Of a stretch of DNA of 64,000 bases, positions 45,174 through 55,400 are shown piece by piece (the stretch's first letter is position 1; the number at the start of each line of letters is the position of its first letter). The notes beneath the pieces are model-generated. The model did no database searches. It was given only the letters and a program-made list of their open reading frames with translations, and was not told the origin of the DNA. Source of the stretch: Verrucomicrobium sp. BvORR034 (GTDB taxonomy: Bacteria > Verrucomicrobiota > Verrucomicrobiia > Verrucomicrobiales > Verrucomicrobiaceae). The stretch is from contig NZ_BATQ01000179.1 in NCBI RefSeq assembly GCF_000739635.1, forward strand, positions 40,943-104,942, written 5' to 3'. The position numbers and the translations under genes are program-made.

Positions 45174-48100
45174 TCAATCAAAGCTCTTCTGGGAAAGGAT
45201 CCGGAAGCGGTGGTAGGCATCCAAAGGCTTCCGGGTGTTCTCATTCATCATGATGGTGGCGCTGCCCTGGGCGTAGTCGCGCTGCGAGACCGGCAGTGCC
45301 GCCAGCGCATCCACATCCAGATAGCGCTCAATCACCGCGGAACCGCGATACTCACCCGTAACGAGGTCTGCGCCATCGACGTACTTGGCGGGGTCTGAAG
45401 AGCGGCTCTTCCGAATGACTTGAGTGCGGACATAGACCTGGAAGGTGTTCGACCGGGTGGTGAGCTTCGGATAGAGGTTGGCGTAGGGCTTCTCCTTCAG
45501 GTTGTCGGCCGTGGGTGCATGATCCCGCCAGAACTTGGAAATGGAGCTCGTGGAGGTCTGACTGAGGTTGGCTGTCAGGGTGTTGGCCCAGATCACCGGC
45601 ACCGCCGTGTCCGTGTTGGAAGCGCGCTTCGGCAGCAGGAACATCTCACAGATCTGGGAGGGGGACAGGAACGAGAAGCCGGAGCGGAAACGCTCATCGA
45701 AGAGGGCGAGTGTGGCATCTGCATCCACCGAGCGGTGCCAGTACAGCCCGTCACTTTCTTTCCTGAACCAGGTCTCAGTCTGACCGGCTGGGGGAGAACC
45801 AGGACGGGAGAGATACTTGTCCGTGTCTGCCTTCGGCAGGGAGTGGATCATCTCCCCTTTCATCGCCGCATAGAGACCCGTGGCACGGCGGATGTGGCGG
45901 AAGGGCACCATCTGGTAGTTCATGTTGATCTTGCCAGAAGTGGAGCCTGGCTCACTGATGGCGTAGGGCTCCACCACGGGCATCCAGAAGAAGTCCATGA
46001 AGGCGTAGTCCGGTGGGAAGGTGCCGCCCATGGCCAGCACCTGCTGCTTGCCACCGCTGGGGTTCGTGACCTTCATGCTCGCCGGTGCGCCGAGGTGCGG
46101 ACGCTCATCAGAACCGGCGGGGACGGTGCGATGCAACTGCGGACGGAAGAGCAGCGTGCGCCAGCCTTCCCGCTGCTCGCCCGGGCCAGCCCCGGTGCCC
46201 TGGTGCACACCGGTGGGCAGTGAGCCCAGCATGCCCGGGGAGGACACTTGACGGTTCGGGGAAAAATACGTGGAGCCGCCCGTCCAGGAAATCCAGGTGT
46301 GCGAGAAGTAAGGCACTGCCTTGTAGGACTTGGCGGTATCCATCCAGGTCACAAAGGAGTTTCCTTCATCCGGTTTGTTGATGTAGGCACCGTCCTCCAT
46401 GTTGGTGATGCCGCGATCAAAGTCGCCGTACTTGCGGATGGACTTCAGCGCGACGCGCTGCGAGTCGGTGCTGTTGGCCGGGAAGGGAATGTCCGGCCGC
46501 CAGTTGTCTGGGTAGGTGGCTCCGTCAATGAAGCGCCGTGTCACTGCCTGATCAGTGCCCAGGTCGCGGCCCGGGCCCGCATTCATATTCGCGAGCACCA
46601 TGTTGTGAGCTAGTGGCTGCTGACCGTAGTAACGATGCGGCACGAACTCACTGGCGGGCACGTCATAGCGCCCCATCACCAGGCGGGGGTCTCCATGGCC
46701 GACGACAAGTGACTGGATGGTGTCTTCTATGACCGCGAAGTTCCCGCTGCGACGTCCGTTGAAGTCCGTGGCGTCAGTGACCCGGCGGAAGCGGCCGCCC
46801 AGCTCCACGTTGCCGGTGTTGTCCACGTTCGCATCGGCATTGGGGGGAACTGCCAGTACGCCATCTTTGTCGCGGCCCAGGGCACCATCGACATGGAAAG
46901 ACCACCAGTACGGCGGCGGCACCATGTACCGTGTGTCCCAGGTGCCATCCACGCGCTGCTTCGTATAGGGGGCCTGAGTCTCTGTCACGAGACGGGGGGC
47001 GGGCAGGCTCCCGGAAGGGAAGTCGAAATGGAAGACCTGATAGGTCTGGCTCGGTGCCGTGCCACCCGTGGCACGCAGCGTCACCTTCACATTGCCTCCG
47101 TCGAACGGAATGATATCCCCACCAGGTCCGGAGGTTGGGATGTCAAAATAGTCGCTGATGAGATCATAGCGATGACCGTTGGCGATGTTGCCTGATTGCT
47201 GAGTACCTGTGTACCCCACGTCGGCCGGCATGCTGCCAACGCCGGGCAGCTTCCGCCCTCCCAGGAAGCCACGGAAGGAAGTGGTGCCACCGCGCTGGTA
47301 GATTTCATAGGCGCTGTTGATCTGGTTCCAAGGCTTGATGACGATGACGCCCGGACCTTTGCCCTGATCCTTGGTGAACATCTTCTTGCCGCTGATCGAC
47401 AGAGCGCTGGCATCCACCTCGATCTCATAGTCGGGATTGATGAGCGACCAGCCGGCGCTGGGGACAAACCACTCCAGCAGGAACGTGGCCTGCACGCGCT
47501 TGTGATAGTCCGGCAGCGGCTTGTTGCGATCCAGGTTCCAGTTCCAGTAGTGCGCTTTGTAGCCGGGGTGGTCAGGATTGTCTCCCGCGATGTCCACCTG
47601 GAAGGGACGGTCCTTTTGGTCCGTGGGGTATTGCTCTTTGTAGAAGCCTTTGCTGGGGTCAGCATTGGTGGGGTCCAGCGGCGGGAAGTTTGAGAACCAA
47701 CGGGGCACATCATCCCACGGGGCCACCTTGTGGTTCGTGGGCTTGTAGGGGGAGGCCGGGTCCACGTCAGCCACATTGAAATCCCCCGCCTCCATGGACT
47801 TCTTCAGCGCGCTCTCCCCACCCGCGCGGTCCGTGCTCTGGGCGCAGCAGATGAACTGCATGGCGGCCTCACTGATGGTCGCGAAGCGGCCCATGCCACG
47901 GTAAACATCTGAACCCTTAGGCAGGACGGTGGGCACGACCTGCCCGTGGCCGGGCCAGCTGCCCATGCTCACCTGACCCACGTCCCCGGAGTTCTTGCCC
48001 ACGCGCATGGGCGTGAAAGTCTTGGAACGCAGACCGCCGGTCGCCGAGTAGGCGGTGAGACGTCCGCCCGGGGCTCCGGTGACGGCGGGCGAGTCGGTGC

Positions 48101-49862
48101 CCAAAGCACGCTCTGCAATGGAGTCATCGTAGAGATTGGTGCTGCGGATGTAGTCGAAGATCTCCACCAGTATCTGCTGGCGGTTGTCACCGTACTTGGT
48201 GACGAAGGTCTCTCCATTGGGCGAGAATCCCGGCACCGGACGGTCCGTCATGGCCATCAGATAGTTGAAGAGCTGGTTGTTGCGGGTGATGCCGCTGATC
48301 TCTGTCTGCGAGTTCGAGTTCTGACGGCGGAAGTAATACTCCGAACCCGCGATGGTGGAGGAACGGGCGATCAGGCGGTCGAAGACGGTGCGATACTCCT
48401 GCTCCTGAGCAGTGGAGAGGGAGTTGTGCAGCGGCCACATGGCGATCTTTGGCATGCCATAGGGGTTCATCTCCGGCGACTTGCTGTTGGTCGTCATGAA
48501 GAAGCGGAGCCGCTCCACCACATCCGCCTTGGTCATGCCGGACCAGAGCGTGGAACCACCCAGATCAATCTCCCGGCGCTCACCGCCATCGATGGCACTG
48601 CGCAGCAGGAACTCATCCACGGTGGCAAAGAGCCGCTCCCGCAGGGCTTGTTGGACGTTGGCAAAATCGGTGGGCGAGAAGTCCCTGCCCAGTGGCACGG
48701 GCACCGAGCCCGCCTGGGAGCCTCCTGGCAGGATCTTGGGCATGAGGTCATAGATGGCCTCCTTGATTTGCAGAGCGTTATTGAAGGCACCCGTGGGCAC
48801 ATCGCCAGAGCCCGTCGTGCGAGGCGGATTCATCGGCACGTTGGGGAAGAGCACGGTGCTCATCGCCACGGTGGCAGGATGCCCCGGGTAGCGCTGGTAT
48901 TCATACATCATGGGCTGGAACCTTGCCCAGTCCCCGTCCCACTGGTGAAACATCCGGGGCGTGTCCCAGGAGGTCCCTTCCCCGGCCGTGTTGATGTTGA
49001 TTTTGCAGCTCTCGTCATCCGCCCAGAAGGCGATGCGAGCCACGATGGGGTTCGCCCGGGTTGCCGCCTCGCCACCTGCTCCGCGGAAGACTTTGTCGTT
49101 GTCCAGCGTGCCCAGCGTCCCATCCTGCAGCACAAAGATCCAACGCACCGGCATGGGCAGGCGCTGGTCGTCATCAGACGTGTTGCTGTTGGCAGACAGA
49201 ACCACACCATTCAGCAGGTTGCCCGTGGTGCTGTCGCCCTTGGCGTTGTTGGTGTAGGAGAAGCCTTCCACGGACTTCGACTTGGCCCCGGAGGTGGTTC
49301 CCGTCACGTAGGCACGGGGATCGATCACCGGAAACAGGATCCGTCTGGACCCCGGCGTGGCTCCTTCACGGATGACTGGCTCGTTCAGATCCACCCAGTT
49401 GGACTTGTCCGTATCCCAGCTCAGCGGCGGCGTGTCACCCGCGATGGCAAACAACGTATTGGCCTCGTCTGCGTCCGTGTCAGCGCTTTCCAGGTCCATC
49501 TTGTCACTGGAGTAGAGCTTGTGCGCCGTCAGCAGACGCCCGTTTTCACGGTACTGCCGCGCCATGCCGGGCTGGCTGGTCCAGAGCTCCCGGCCGTCTA
49601 CGGTCTGGTTCTGCTGGGTGGCCTTGACGAGCTGGGAGATCACCACATTCACCGCCACGTCCGCCTTTCTCCGGGCCTCCGTGCCATCTGAATAGGCAGC
49701 CGTGGAAGTCATCTCCGTCTGCGTGGTCGAGAACAGTGCCAGCACCAGCACCGTCGCCAGAGCCAGAAGCATGACCACTGTGATCAATGCGATACCACGC
49801 CTGCCGCGAAGACGCCGGGAGAGTGCAGGACGGAAGTTGGAAAGATCTGAGCGGGACAACAT
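45174..49862 (-). CDS. Large GspK-like minor pseudopilin, Verru_Chthon cassette protein A (cassette 2)
   Basis: 1562 aa from ATG 49862 (ATG 49880 is possible). Leader MLSRSDLSNFRPALSRRLRG then RRGIALITVVMLLALATVLV: a pilin-like helix without Glu at +5, as in GspK/PilX-type tip pseudopilins. Near residue 280 it has WADDESCKININTA, which resembles the DExGKINLNTA signature of GspK. The remaining roughly 1250 residues are soluble, rich in Trp, Tyr and Pro, and resemble nothing else I recognise, making it several times larger than ordinary GspK. First gene of the six-gene operon leading to two giant PEP-CTERM proteins. Inference: it caps a pseudopilus that helps export or assemble those giants. 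Confidence 0.85.
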   Translation of the reverse strand: MLSRSDLSNFRPALSRRLRGRRGIALITVVMLLALATVLVLALFSTTQTEMTSTAAYSDGTEARRKADVAVNVVISQLVKATQQNQTVDGRELWTSQPGMARQYRENGRLLTAHKLYSSDKMDLESADTDADEANTLFAIAGDTPPLSWDTDKSNWVDLNEPVIREGATPGSRRILFPVIDPRAYVTGTTSGAKSKSVEGFSYTNNAKGDSTTGNLLNGVVLSANSNTSDDDQRLPMPVRWIFVLQDGTLGTLDNDKVFRGAGGEAATRANPIVARIAFWADDESCKININTAGEGTSWDTPRMFHQWDGDWARFQPMMYEYQRYPGHPATVAMSTVLFPNVPMNPPRTTGSGDVPTGAFNNALQIKEAIYDLMPKILPGGSQAGSVPVPLGRDFSPTDFANVQQALRERLFATVDEFLLRSAIDGGERREIDLGGSTLWSGMTKADVVERLRFFMTTNSKSPEMNPYGMPKIAMWPLHNSLSTAQEQEYRTVFDRLIARSSTIAGSEYYFRRQNSNSQTEISGITRNNQLFNYLMAMTDRPVPGFSPNGETFVTKYGDNRQQILVEIFDYIRSTNLYDDSIAERALGTDSPAVTGAPGGRLTAYSATGGLRSKTFTPMRVGKNSGDVGQVSMGSWPGHGQVVPTVLPKGSDVYRGMGRFATISEAAMQFICCAQSTDRAGGESALKKSMEAGDFNVADVDPASPYKPTNHKVAPWDDVPRWFSNFPPLDPTNADPSKGFYKEQYPTDQKDRPFQVDIAGDNPDHPGYKAHYWNWNLDRNKPLPDYHKRVQATFLLEWFVPSAGWSLINPDYEIEVDASALSISGKKMFTKDQGKGPGVIVIKPWNQINSAYEIYQRGGTTSFRGFLGGRKLPGVGSMPADVGYTGTQQSGNIANGHRYDLISDYFDIPTSGPGGDIIPFDGGNVKVTLRATGGTAPSQTYQVFHFDFPSGSLPAPRLVTETQAPYTKQRVDGTWDTRYMVPPPYWWSFHVDGALGRDKDGVLAVPPNADANVDNTGNVELGGRFRRVTDATDFNGRRSGNFAVIEDTIQSLVVGHGDPRLVMGRYDVPASEFVPHRYYGQQPLAHNMVLANMNAGPGRDLGTDQAVTRRFIDGATYPDNWRPDIPFPANSTDSQRVALKSIRKYGDFDRGITNMEDGAYINKPDEGNSFVTWMDTAKSYKAVPYFSHTWISWTGGSTYFSPNRQVSSPGMLGSLPTGVHQGTGAGPGEQREGWRTLLFRPQLHRTVPAGSDERPHLGAPASMKVTNPSGGKQQVLAMGGTFPPDYAFMDFFWMPVVEPYAISEPGSTSGKINMNYQMVPFRHIRRATGLYAAMKGEMIHSLPKADTDKYLSRPGSPPAGQTETWFRKESDGLYWHRSVDADATLALFDERFRSGFSFLSPSQICEMFLLPKRASNTDTAVPVIWANTLTANLSQTSTSSISKFWRDHAPTADNLKEKPYANLYPKLTTRSNTFQVYVRTQVIRKSRSSDPAKYVDGADLVTGEYRGSAVIERYLDVDALAALPVSQRDYAQGSATIMMNENTRKPLDAYHRFRILSQKSFD

Positions 49863-50559
49863 GGGACATGAACCGGCCATGCGTCACCATTGTGGCACGC
49901 CCGGTGGCTTGAGATTGATGATGCTGGATGACGGACGTTGTCCGTCCGTTAGTCGGGGCAGCGGGAAATACGTTCCACCGCTGCCGCATCGGCAACTGAC
50001 CCGTATAGGGTGCCACTGGATCGCTGGATGGGGGAGTTCATGTCTGGATGAATACGATGTATTGGCATCCATTTCTTTCAGAGAATCATTATGGAGACAA
50101 CCGCTTTTTTGTAACACAGCCCTCGCACTAAAGATTTTGTTATGGCAGCGAACTCTTTCATCAATCCCTCTTCAATTGCATCACGGTAACAACATCGCGG
50201 CCTCATGAGACATCTGCTATATGGAGGCATGAGAGAAACCCTCCCGGATGCAGACTCCTTGAACCTTCTTTCATCCAATTGGCTAAAATACAGACTCATG
50301 CGCACAACATTTTCCGTATTCCACTCATGATCAGATGATTGCGAAATGCATTTCTTTTGCTTCTTACGCCGGGTTCAAGTGTATTACCTGATCATTTGCC
50401 AGGTTCGTCCGCGTTGCATGCAAACTTGCAACGGCTTTGCGACAGTTCTCCTGGGTTCGAGGGTTGTTTCCTGCTCTTTGCGAGCTTCGAGTTACATCTT
50501 CAGAATGACTAAGCTGCTTCTTTAGTCTCCTCTAAGCAGCGCTTTCGGCAGCATTTCTG
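49863..50559. other. Noncoding stretch upstream of the 30-kb operon
   Basis: About 700 bases without a convincing gene; small open frames here have no recognisable protein features. The part around 50040-50520 is more AT-rich than the surrounding sequence and must hold the promoter of the cassette 2/giant operon, but I could not assign -35 and -10 boxes with confidence. GCTGCTT/AAGCAGC near 50512-50541 could form a weak hairpin. Confidence 0.4.
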
Positions 50560-50617
50560 CCCGCTGCGCGGGAGACTCAAGACCAGAAGACCTAAGACAT
50601 AAAGACTGAGCTCACGC
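50560..50617 (+). repeat. Intergenic repeat module A, copy 4
   Basis: CCCGC-TGC-GCGGG hairpin at 50560-50572, then AGACTCAAGACCAGAAGACC, TAAGACATAAAG and ACTGAGCTCACGC. Confidence 0.8.
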
Positions 50618-50666
50618 ATTAGGGGATGCCGTGCAGTCGACGCTAGCAACGCGCCCCTCAGGCCAT

Positions 50667-50736
50667 GTAGAAGAACCGTCCCAGTTCTTGCTCGCGCATC
50701 ACCCAGCGCCCCCAAGAGCCGGGGCGGCTCTTCTAC
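50667..50736. repeat. 70-base imperfect hairpin element
   Basis: GTAGAAGAACCGTCCCAG at the left pairs with the complement of CCGGGGCGGCTCTTCTAC at the right, giving arms of about 25 bases with several mismatches. Its small open frame (50509-50715, minus) is a by-product of the repeat. Confidence 0.6.
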
Positions 50737-50857
50737 AGTGAGGCTCAGCGGCGTCTCTTGCCGAAGGCCTCATCGGGAGACAGCGGACTGAGCGGGGCTG
50801 GCCCCCCCGTCTCCCGTACTGTTCTTTGTGCCTTCGTGCCTTGTGTGAGAATGATCG

Positions 50858-50912
50858 TCATGTGACGTTTGGCACGGACCGGGACAAGAATGTTCCTCAC
50901 TCCTTCTACTGA
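50858..50912 (-). repeat. Intergenic repeat module C, copy 3
   Basis: Minus strand: GGAGTGAGGAACATTCTTGT, then CCCGGTCCGTGCC and a CATGACG end. Just before it (50825-50849) lies TTTGTGCCTTCGTGCC, also present at 56489-56514. Confidence 0.65.
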
Positions 50913-50944
50913 TCGCTTGGTTGGGGCGTGTTTTGTGATCCGCG

Positions 50945-51000
50945 CAGGCTAAAGCCTGGACTCCGTACAGCTTCGGTCCCAAAGCCTTCGAACTGCCCGC
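50945..51000 (+). repeat. Intergenic repeat module B, copy 5
   Basis: CAGGCTAAAGCCTG at 50945-50958, then GGACTCCGTACAGCTTCGG and CAAAGCCTTCGAACTGCCC. The loop has A in place of G. Confidence 0.7.
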
Positions 51001-51026
51001 TGGCATTACCGGCCACGCACTCTGGT

Positions 51027-51093
51027 GCGCCAGCTCAGGTCCAATCTCTGGCGTCTTCTGTCTTCTAGTCTTTTGTCTGCCCGCGCAGCGGGC
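51027..51093 (-). repeat. Intergenic repeat module A, copy 5, possible terminator of the DUF1501 gene
   Basis: A perfect GCCCGC/GCGGGC hairpin at 51079-51093 starts at the last base-pair of the DUF1501 stop codon (TAG, 51093-51095). The purine tail AGACAAAAGACTAGAAGACA follows. A strong stem with no T-run. Confidence 0.8.
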
Positions 51094-52379
51094 TAAAACA
51101 TCGCCGCGATCGGCTTGCCGCCGTCCGTGATCGGCACGGGTCTCCCGGCTTCATGCAGCTCTTTGTTGGGGTGAATCCCCATCGCGGCATGAATGGTCGC
51201 GTGGAAGTCTGCGATGGAGACGGGGTTCTCCAGGATCTTGGAGCCTTGGTCATCATCCGTCACGCCATACGCGCCGGTGTGCTTCAAGCCGCCGCCGGCA
51301 AGCAGCAGGGAGAATGCGGACTGCTGGTGCCCGCGGCCACCGCGACTGTCGAACCCAATGGGCCGGCCGAACTCGGTGCCGATGGCGATCACCGTCTTGT
51401 CGAGCAGCTTCTTCTGCTCCAGATCGAGGATGAGCGCGGAGAGCGCGTAGTCCAGCTCCTGGATGAGGACGTGTTGGTTCTGCTGCCCTTCAAAATGCGT
51501 GTCCCAACCGGTGCCGTTGATGAAGTTCATGTTGTGCGAGACCTCGATGAACCGCACGCCGGACTGGATGAGGCGGCGGGCCAGCAGGCAGCGCTGGCCG
51601 AACTCCCCGCCGTAGCTGGCGCGCAGCTCCGCAGGCTCCTCGTCGAGCTTGAAGTTTTTCATGAACCCGGGGCCGGACCAGCGGTGGGCCTGCTCCTGCA
51701 TGATGGCGTAGTCCGCCAGCGCAGCGTCCCCCTGCTGCACCTGGGTGGACTGGGCCATGAGGCGGCTGCGACGCTGCAACTGGGTGTCTGAGAGTCCTGT
51801 GGCCGGGGTGAAGCCTGCGGGGCCGCTTTGCGTATCGGTGAGGTACACAGGGGCGTACTTGGGGCCCAGGTAGCCAGGGCCGCGGCTCACGTTGGGATAA
51901 CCGATGAGCATGTACGCAGGCACGTTGTCATCCAGCGCGCCGCGCTGATGCGCCACCAGCGAGCCGATGGAGGGATAGATGACGGTGCCGCTGATGAGCC
52001 GCCCGGTGTGCACGAGGTTCGTGGCCAGGGCGTGCTCATCCGCAATCGTATGAAACACAGAGCGCACCGCAGTCATGCGGTCGGCGATCTTGGCCGAGCG
52101 GCGGAGGTGCTCGGTGAAGCGCACGCCGGGCACATTGGTATCGATCACATCATAGTCCGTGCCCGCCACGCGCGGGGTGGAGCGGGAGTTACCGCGGTGC
52201 TTGGGGTCGAAGGTATCGATCTGCGACATGCCGCCGCCCAGCCAGATGAAGATGCAGTGCTCGGCCTTGCCCAGCGGCACGGAGGCAGCAGAAGAAGAGG
52301 CCAGGCCCGGGGTGGCAGTGCCCAGGGCGGCGCCAGCGCCGAAGAGGCCACTGCGGATGAGGAAATCACGACGGTTCAT
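51093..52379 (-). CDS. DUF1501 family protein, Tat-exported
   Basis: 428 aa. The N-terminus MNRRDFLIRSGLFGAG carries a twin-arginine signal (RRDFL), with probable cleavage near GLASS, residue 28. The family is related to the sulfatase/alkaline phosphatase fold; WLGGGMSQIDTFDPK and the TEFGRPIGFD..GRGHQQ stretch are typical of DUF1501. It is found next to DUF1549/DUF1553 genes in Planctomycetes and Verrucomicrobia, as here: the cytochrome-like gene ends 51 bases upstream. Probably acts in the periplasm on a shared substrate, but the activity is unknown. Module A begins at its stop codon. The sequence before ATG is TTGCTGTTCCTTTC. Confidence 0.88.
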   Translation of the reverse strand: MNRRDFLIRSGLFGAGAALGTATPGLASSSAASVPLGKAEHCIFIWLGGGMSQIDTFDPKHRGNSRSTPRVAGTDYDVIDTNVPGVRFTEHLRRSAKIADRMTAVRSVFHTIADEHALATNLVHTGRLISGTVIYPSIGSLVAHQRGALDDNVPAYMLIGYPNVSRGPGYLGPKYAPVYLTDTQSGPAGFTPATGLSDTQLQRRSRLMAQSTQVQQGDAALADYAIMQEQAHRWSGPGFMKNFKLDEEPAELRASYGGEFGQRCLLARRLIQSGVRFIEVSHNMNFINGTGWDTHFEGQQNQHVLIQELDYALSALILDLEQKKLLDKTVIAIGTEFGRPIGFDSRGGRGHQQSAFSLLLAGGGLKHTGAYGVTDDDQGSKILENPVSIADFHATIHAAMGIHPNKELHEAGRPVPITDGGKPIAAMF

Positions 52380-52430
52380 GAAAGGAACAGCAAAAGATAA
52401 AAGGTGATGAGGGAGAAAAGAAGGACGACG

Positions 52431-55400
52431 TCAGCGGATGTGGATGGCCTCGGGCTTGTTGATCATCATCCAGAGGAAGTCCTCCATGGCCTCGCGCCAA
52501 ACGGACTGCAGACGGGTGGTGGCGGGATCGCCCCGACGGGCGGCGGATTCGATATCCGACGCGAGCGCGTTGGCGGGCCCGTCGAGATGGTTGGACCAGG
52601 TCACGTAGAGGGATCGCTTGCGTTTGCCCTTATCCACCGCAGGCGGTGCGGTCTGGGCGCGTTCCTCGAACCCGGGCCGCAGCAGGGCCACGCCCTCCTC
52701 CAGCTCTTTCGCAGCGGGCTCACGGGTGAGCAGGCGAAGGTACACGCGCTTTACCAGCTCCTCCGGCGACTGTGCTTCCAAGGCCAGAGGCACCATCTCG
52801 TGCTCCTCACTCAGGCGGGTGACCCACGCGCTCATGGTGCCGTTGGCCAGCACGGCGGGTTGCAGCACATTCGGCGCGCTCTCGCGCACGGTCACGGGCG
52901 ACTGACGCGCGCCGCGCCAGCCAAAGGACTCCAGCACGGTGAGCACGGCCTGCACGCGCGGCAGGGTGAGGCTGGGGCGGTCGCGCTCGTTGGACGTGGA
53001 GGTAAGCATCCACGCGCGGGTGGCCTGGCCCATGGTGCGCTGGTTCGAGATGCCATCGAGGTCGAAGCATAATTCCTCGACCCGGAAGGGCTTGCCCGCG
53101 GCGGAGAAAAGTGAGTCCACCACCTGCTCTGCGCTCATGGTGCGGGGCGCGGGCGCCACGTAGAGGGCCTCAGGCTCCTTCAGCAGCGGGGAGCTCTGGC
53201 GCTGGTACGCATGGGACTCAAAGATGAGCTGGCATACGGCATTCACGCTGTAGCCGGAGCGCACAAACTCCCGCGCGAGCCACTGCAACAGCTGCGGGTG
53301 GGTGATCTCGGACTTCTCCCAGTCATTGGGTTGCGTAACCAGGCCGCGGTTCATGAGGCGATGCCAGATGCGGTTCACGATGACCTGGGCGAAGCGCTCA
53401 TTCTGTGGCGCGGTGATCATCGCAGCCAGACGGTCGCGGCTGCTCTGCGGGTTCTCCGCCAGGGGCTCAGCAGCCTTGGCCTCGACGAACTGCGGGAAGG
53501 GCCACACGGGCTGCACCTTGGTGCCGGGGGCCAGAGTCACCTTGATGAGCGGCTTGCGACCGCCTGCGCTGAGCTTGTCCATGGGCACGCTGCTGGTGGC
53601 GGGCACCACCAGGGGTTCGCGGTTTAACATCGCGGCCAGCTTGAAGAGATCCTCCTGTTTGGACTCGTGGCTGGGGGAGTCGTGACAGCGGGCGCACTTC
53701 ATCTCCACGCCCAGGAAGGCCCCGGCGAGGATGAGCCCCTTTTCCGCAAAGGGCGAGTCGTTCTGCCCCGCGGTGCCAAAGCCCGCCGGGCCGCCGTTGT
53801 TGGCATCGCCCTCCATGCGGATGAGCTCGGTAACGATCGCATCCATCGGCTTGTCATCCACCAGCGCCTCATGCAGCCAGAAGCGGAAGGGGCCGGTGTT
53901 GTTGAGGCTGCCAGAGAGGAGGTTGGGATTCTCCGCCAGCACGTCCTGCCAGTAGCCCATCCAGTGATCTGCCCGGCGCGGATCGGCAAAGAGGCGCTGC
54001 ATGGCGCGGCTGCGACGCTGCTCTGGAGCCTCCGAAAGATAGGTGCGGATCTCCTGCTCCGTCGGTGGCACGCCCACGGTATCCAGCGTGATGCGGCGCA
54101 GGAAGGTGAGGTCATCCGCCAGGGGCGGCAGTTCCAGCTGCGTGACCTGGAGCTCCGGCCAGTTGGCCCCCTGCTTGATCCATTCCTCCAGCAGGGTTAT
54201 TTCCTGCTCGCTCAAGGGGCTGCCGTGAGGCGGCATGACGGCATCGGGATCGGTGCTGCGGATGCGGGCGATCAGGGAGCTGCTCTTCACATCTCCCGGC
54301 ACTACGGCGGGCCCGTCGGATTCACCACCCTGGTGCGCGGAGTCGGCGAGGTCCAGCCGCAGATCGCCCTTGGCCTTGCCGCCCTTGTGGCAATCGTAGC
54401 AGCGGGACTCCAGCAGCGGCTTGATCTGCTTGAAGTAATCCGGCCCCTTCCCCTGCTTCGCCTGCTGTACTGCCGGTTTCACAGCCTCGATCTTGGCAGC
54501 GATGAAGTGGTCAATGGCATTGTGCGCGGGATAGCCCTGCGGCAGCGCGGGCACGGCCACGGGCGGGACGCTCTGCAGCCATTGGTTCGCGGTATCACGA
54601 CGTTTGCCCCAGTACGGCTGCTGGCTGGCAAAGGCGGCCCGGCGGGTGTCTTGATTGATCTGGGCGATGTGCCCGCGACGCTCGACCTCATAGGCGGCCC
54701 ATCCGGCATCGGTGTAAGGCACCTGCCGTTTCGGCGCGACGAGCTGCCAGCTCTGCTCCCCTTCGCGGGACCAGGCCACGACGGTCTCCCCCAGGCCGGG
54801 CCGCTCTGTGCCAAAGATCGTTTCCAGAACCACCAGCGTGGGTTTCACGCCATCCGACTCAAAGGTGCCCCAGCGCTCGCGGTTGCCTGGAGGGGCGAAG
54901 CGGAAGTCCGGCCCGAGGTCGAGGTACTGCTCCTGCTCGGTGGTGAGGTGGTGGCCGTTGAGGTTGGTGGGTTGCAGCTCGGTCTCCATCACCACCTTGC
55001 TGTCCAGCATGAGGCGGGAAACTCCGCGAGCCCGCAGCAGGATGCGGTGCTTGCCTTTCGGGAAAGTGATCGCGGCACTGGCCCGCAGCATCTGCGCCGC
55101 CGGACGCGCGGCGCGCACGCCCGTCTTCGTGTAATCATACGGTAGCTCGAAGAAGCCGAACGCATCCTCGTCCATCACCTTCGTGGCCTTGAGCACCTGT
55201 TCCGGCCATTGGCGGCGGCTGGGCACACCCTCGCTGCACAGCTCCACGCGCACGTGGTCGGGCTTCTGCTGCAGCACCTGGGTATCAATCACCGGCACCG
55301 GCGTGTGGATGGCGTAGTCGCGGTCAAACTCATGCTCGCGCTTGATGCCGCGATAGAGGGAGACCTGGTCGATCCGGCCGCGATACGAAGCCTTGGTTTT

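Noticed and set aside
47946..49691. 581-codon plus-strand frame opposite cassette protein A
   Set aside because: Antisense to a gene with pilin-like N-terminus and GspK-like motif; translation rich in His/Arg/Gly without domain pattern.
50440..50490. GGTTCGAGGG resembling a tRNA T-loop
   Set aside because: No matching acceptor stem, D arm or anticodon arm could be found around it.
50509..50715. 68-codon minus-strand frame
   Set aside because: It lies across module A copy 4 and a hairpin element; no protein-like features.
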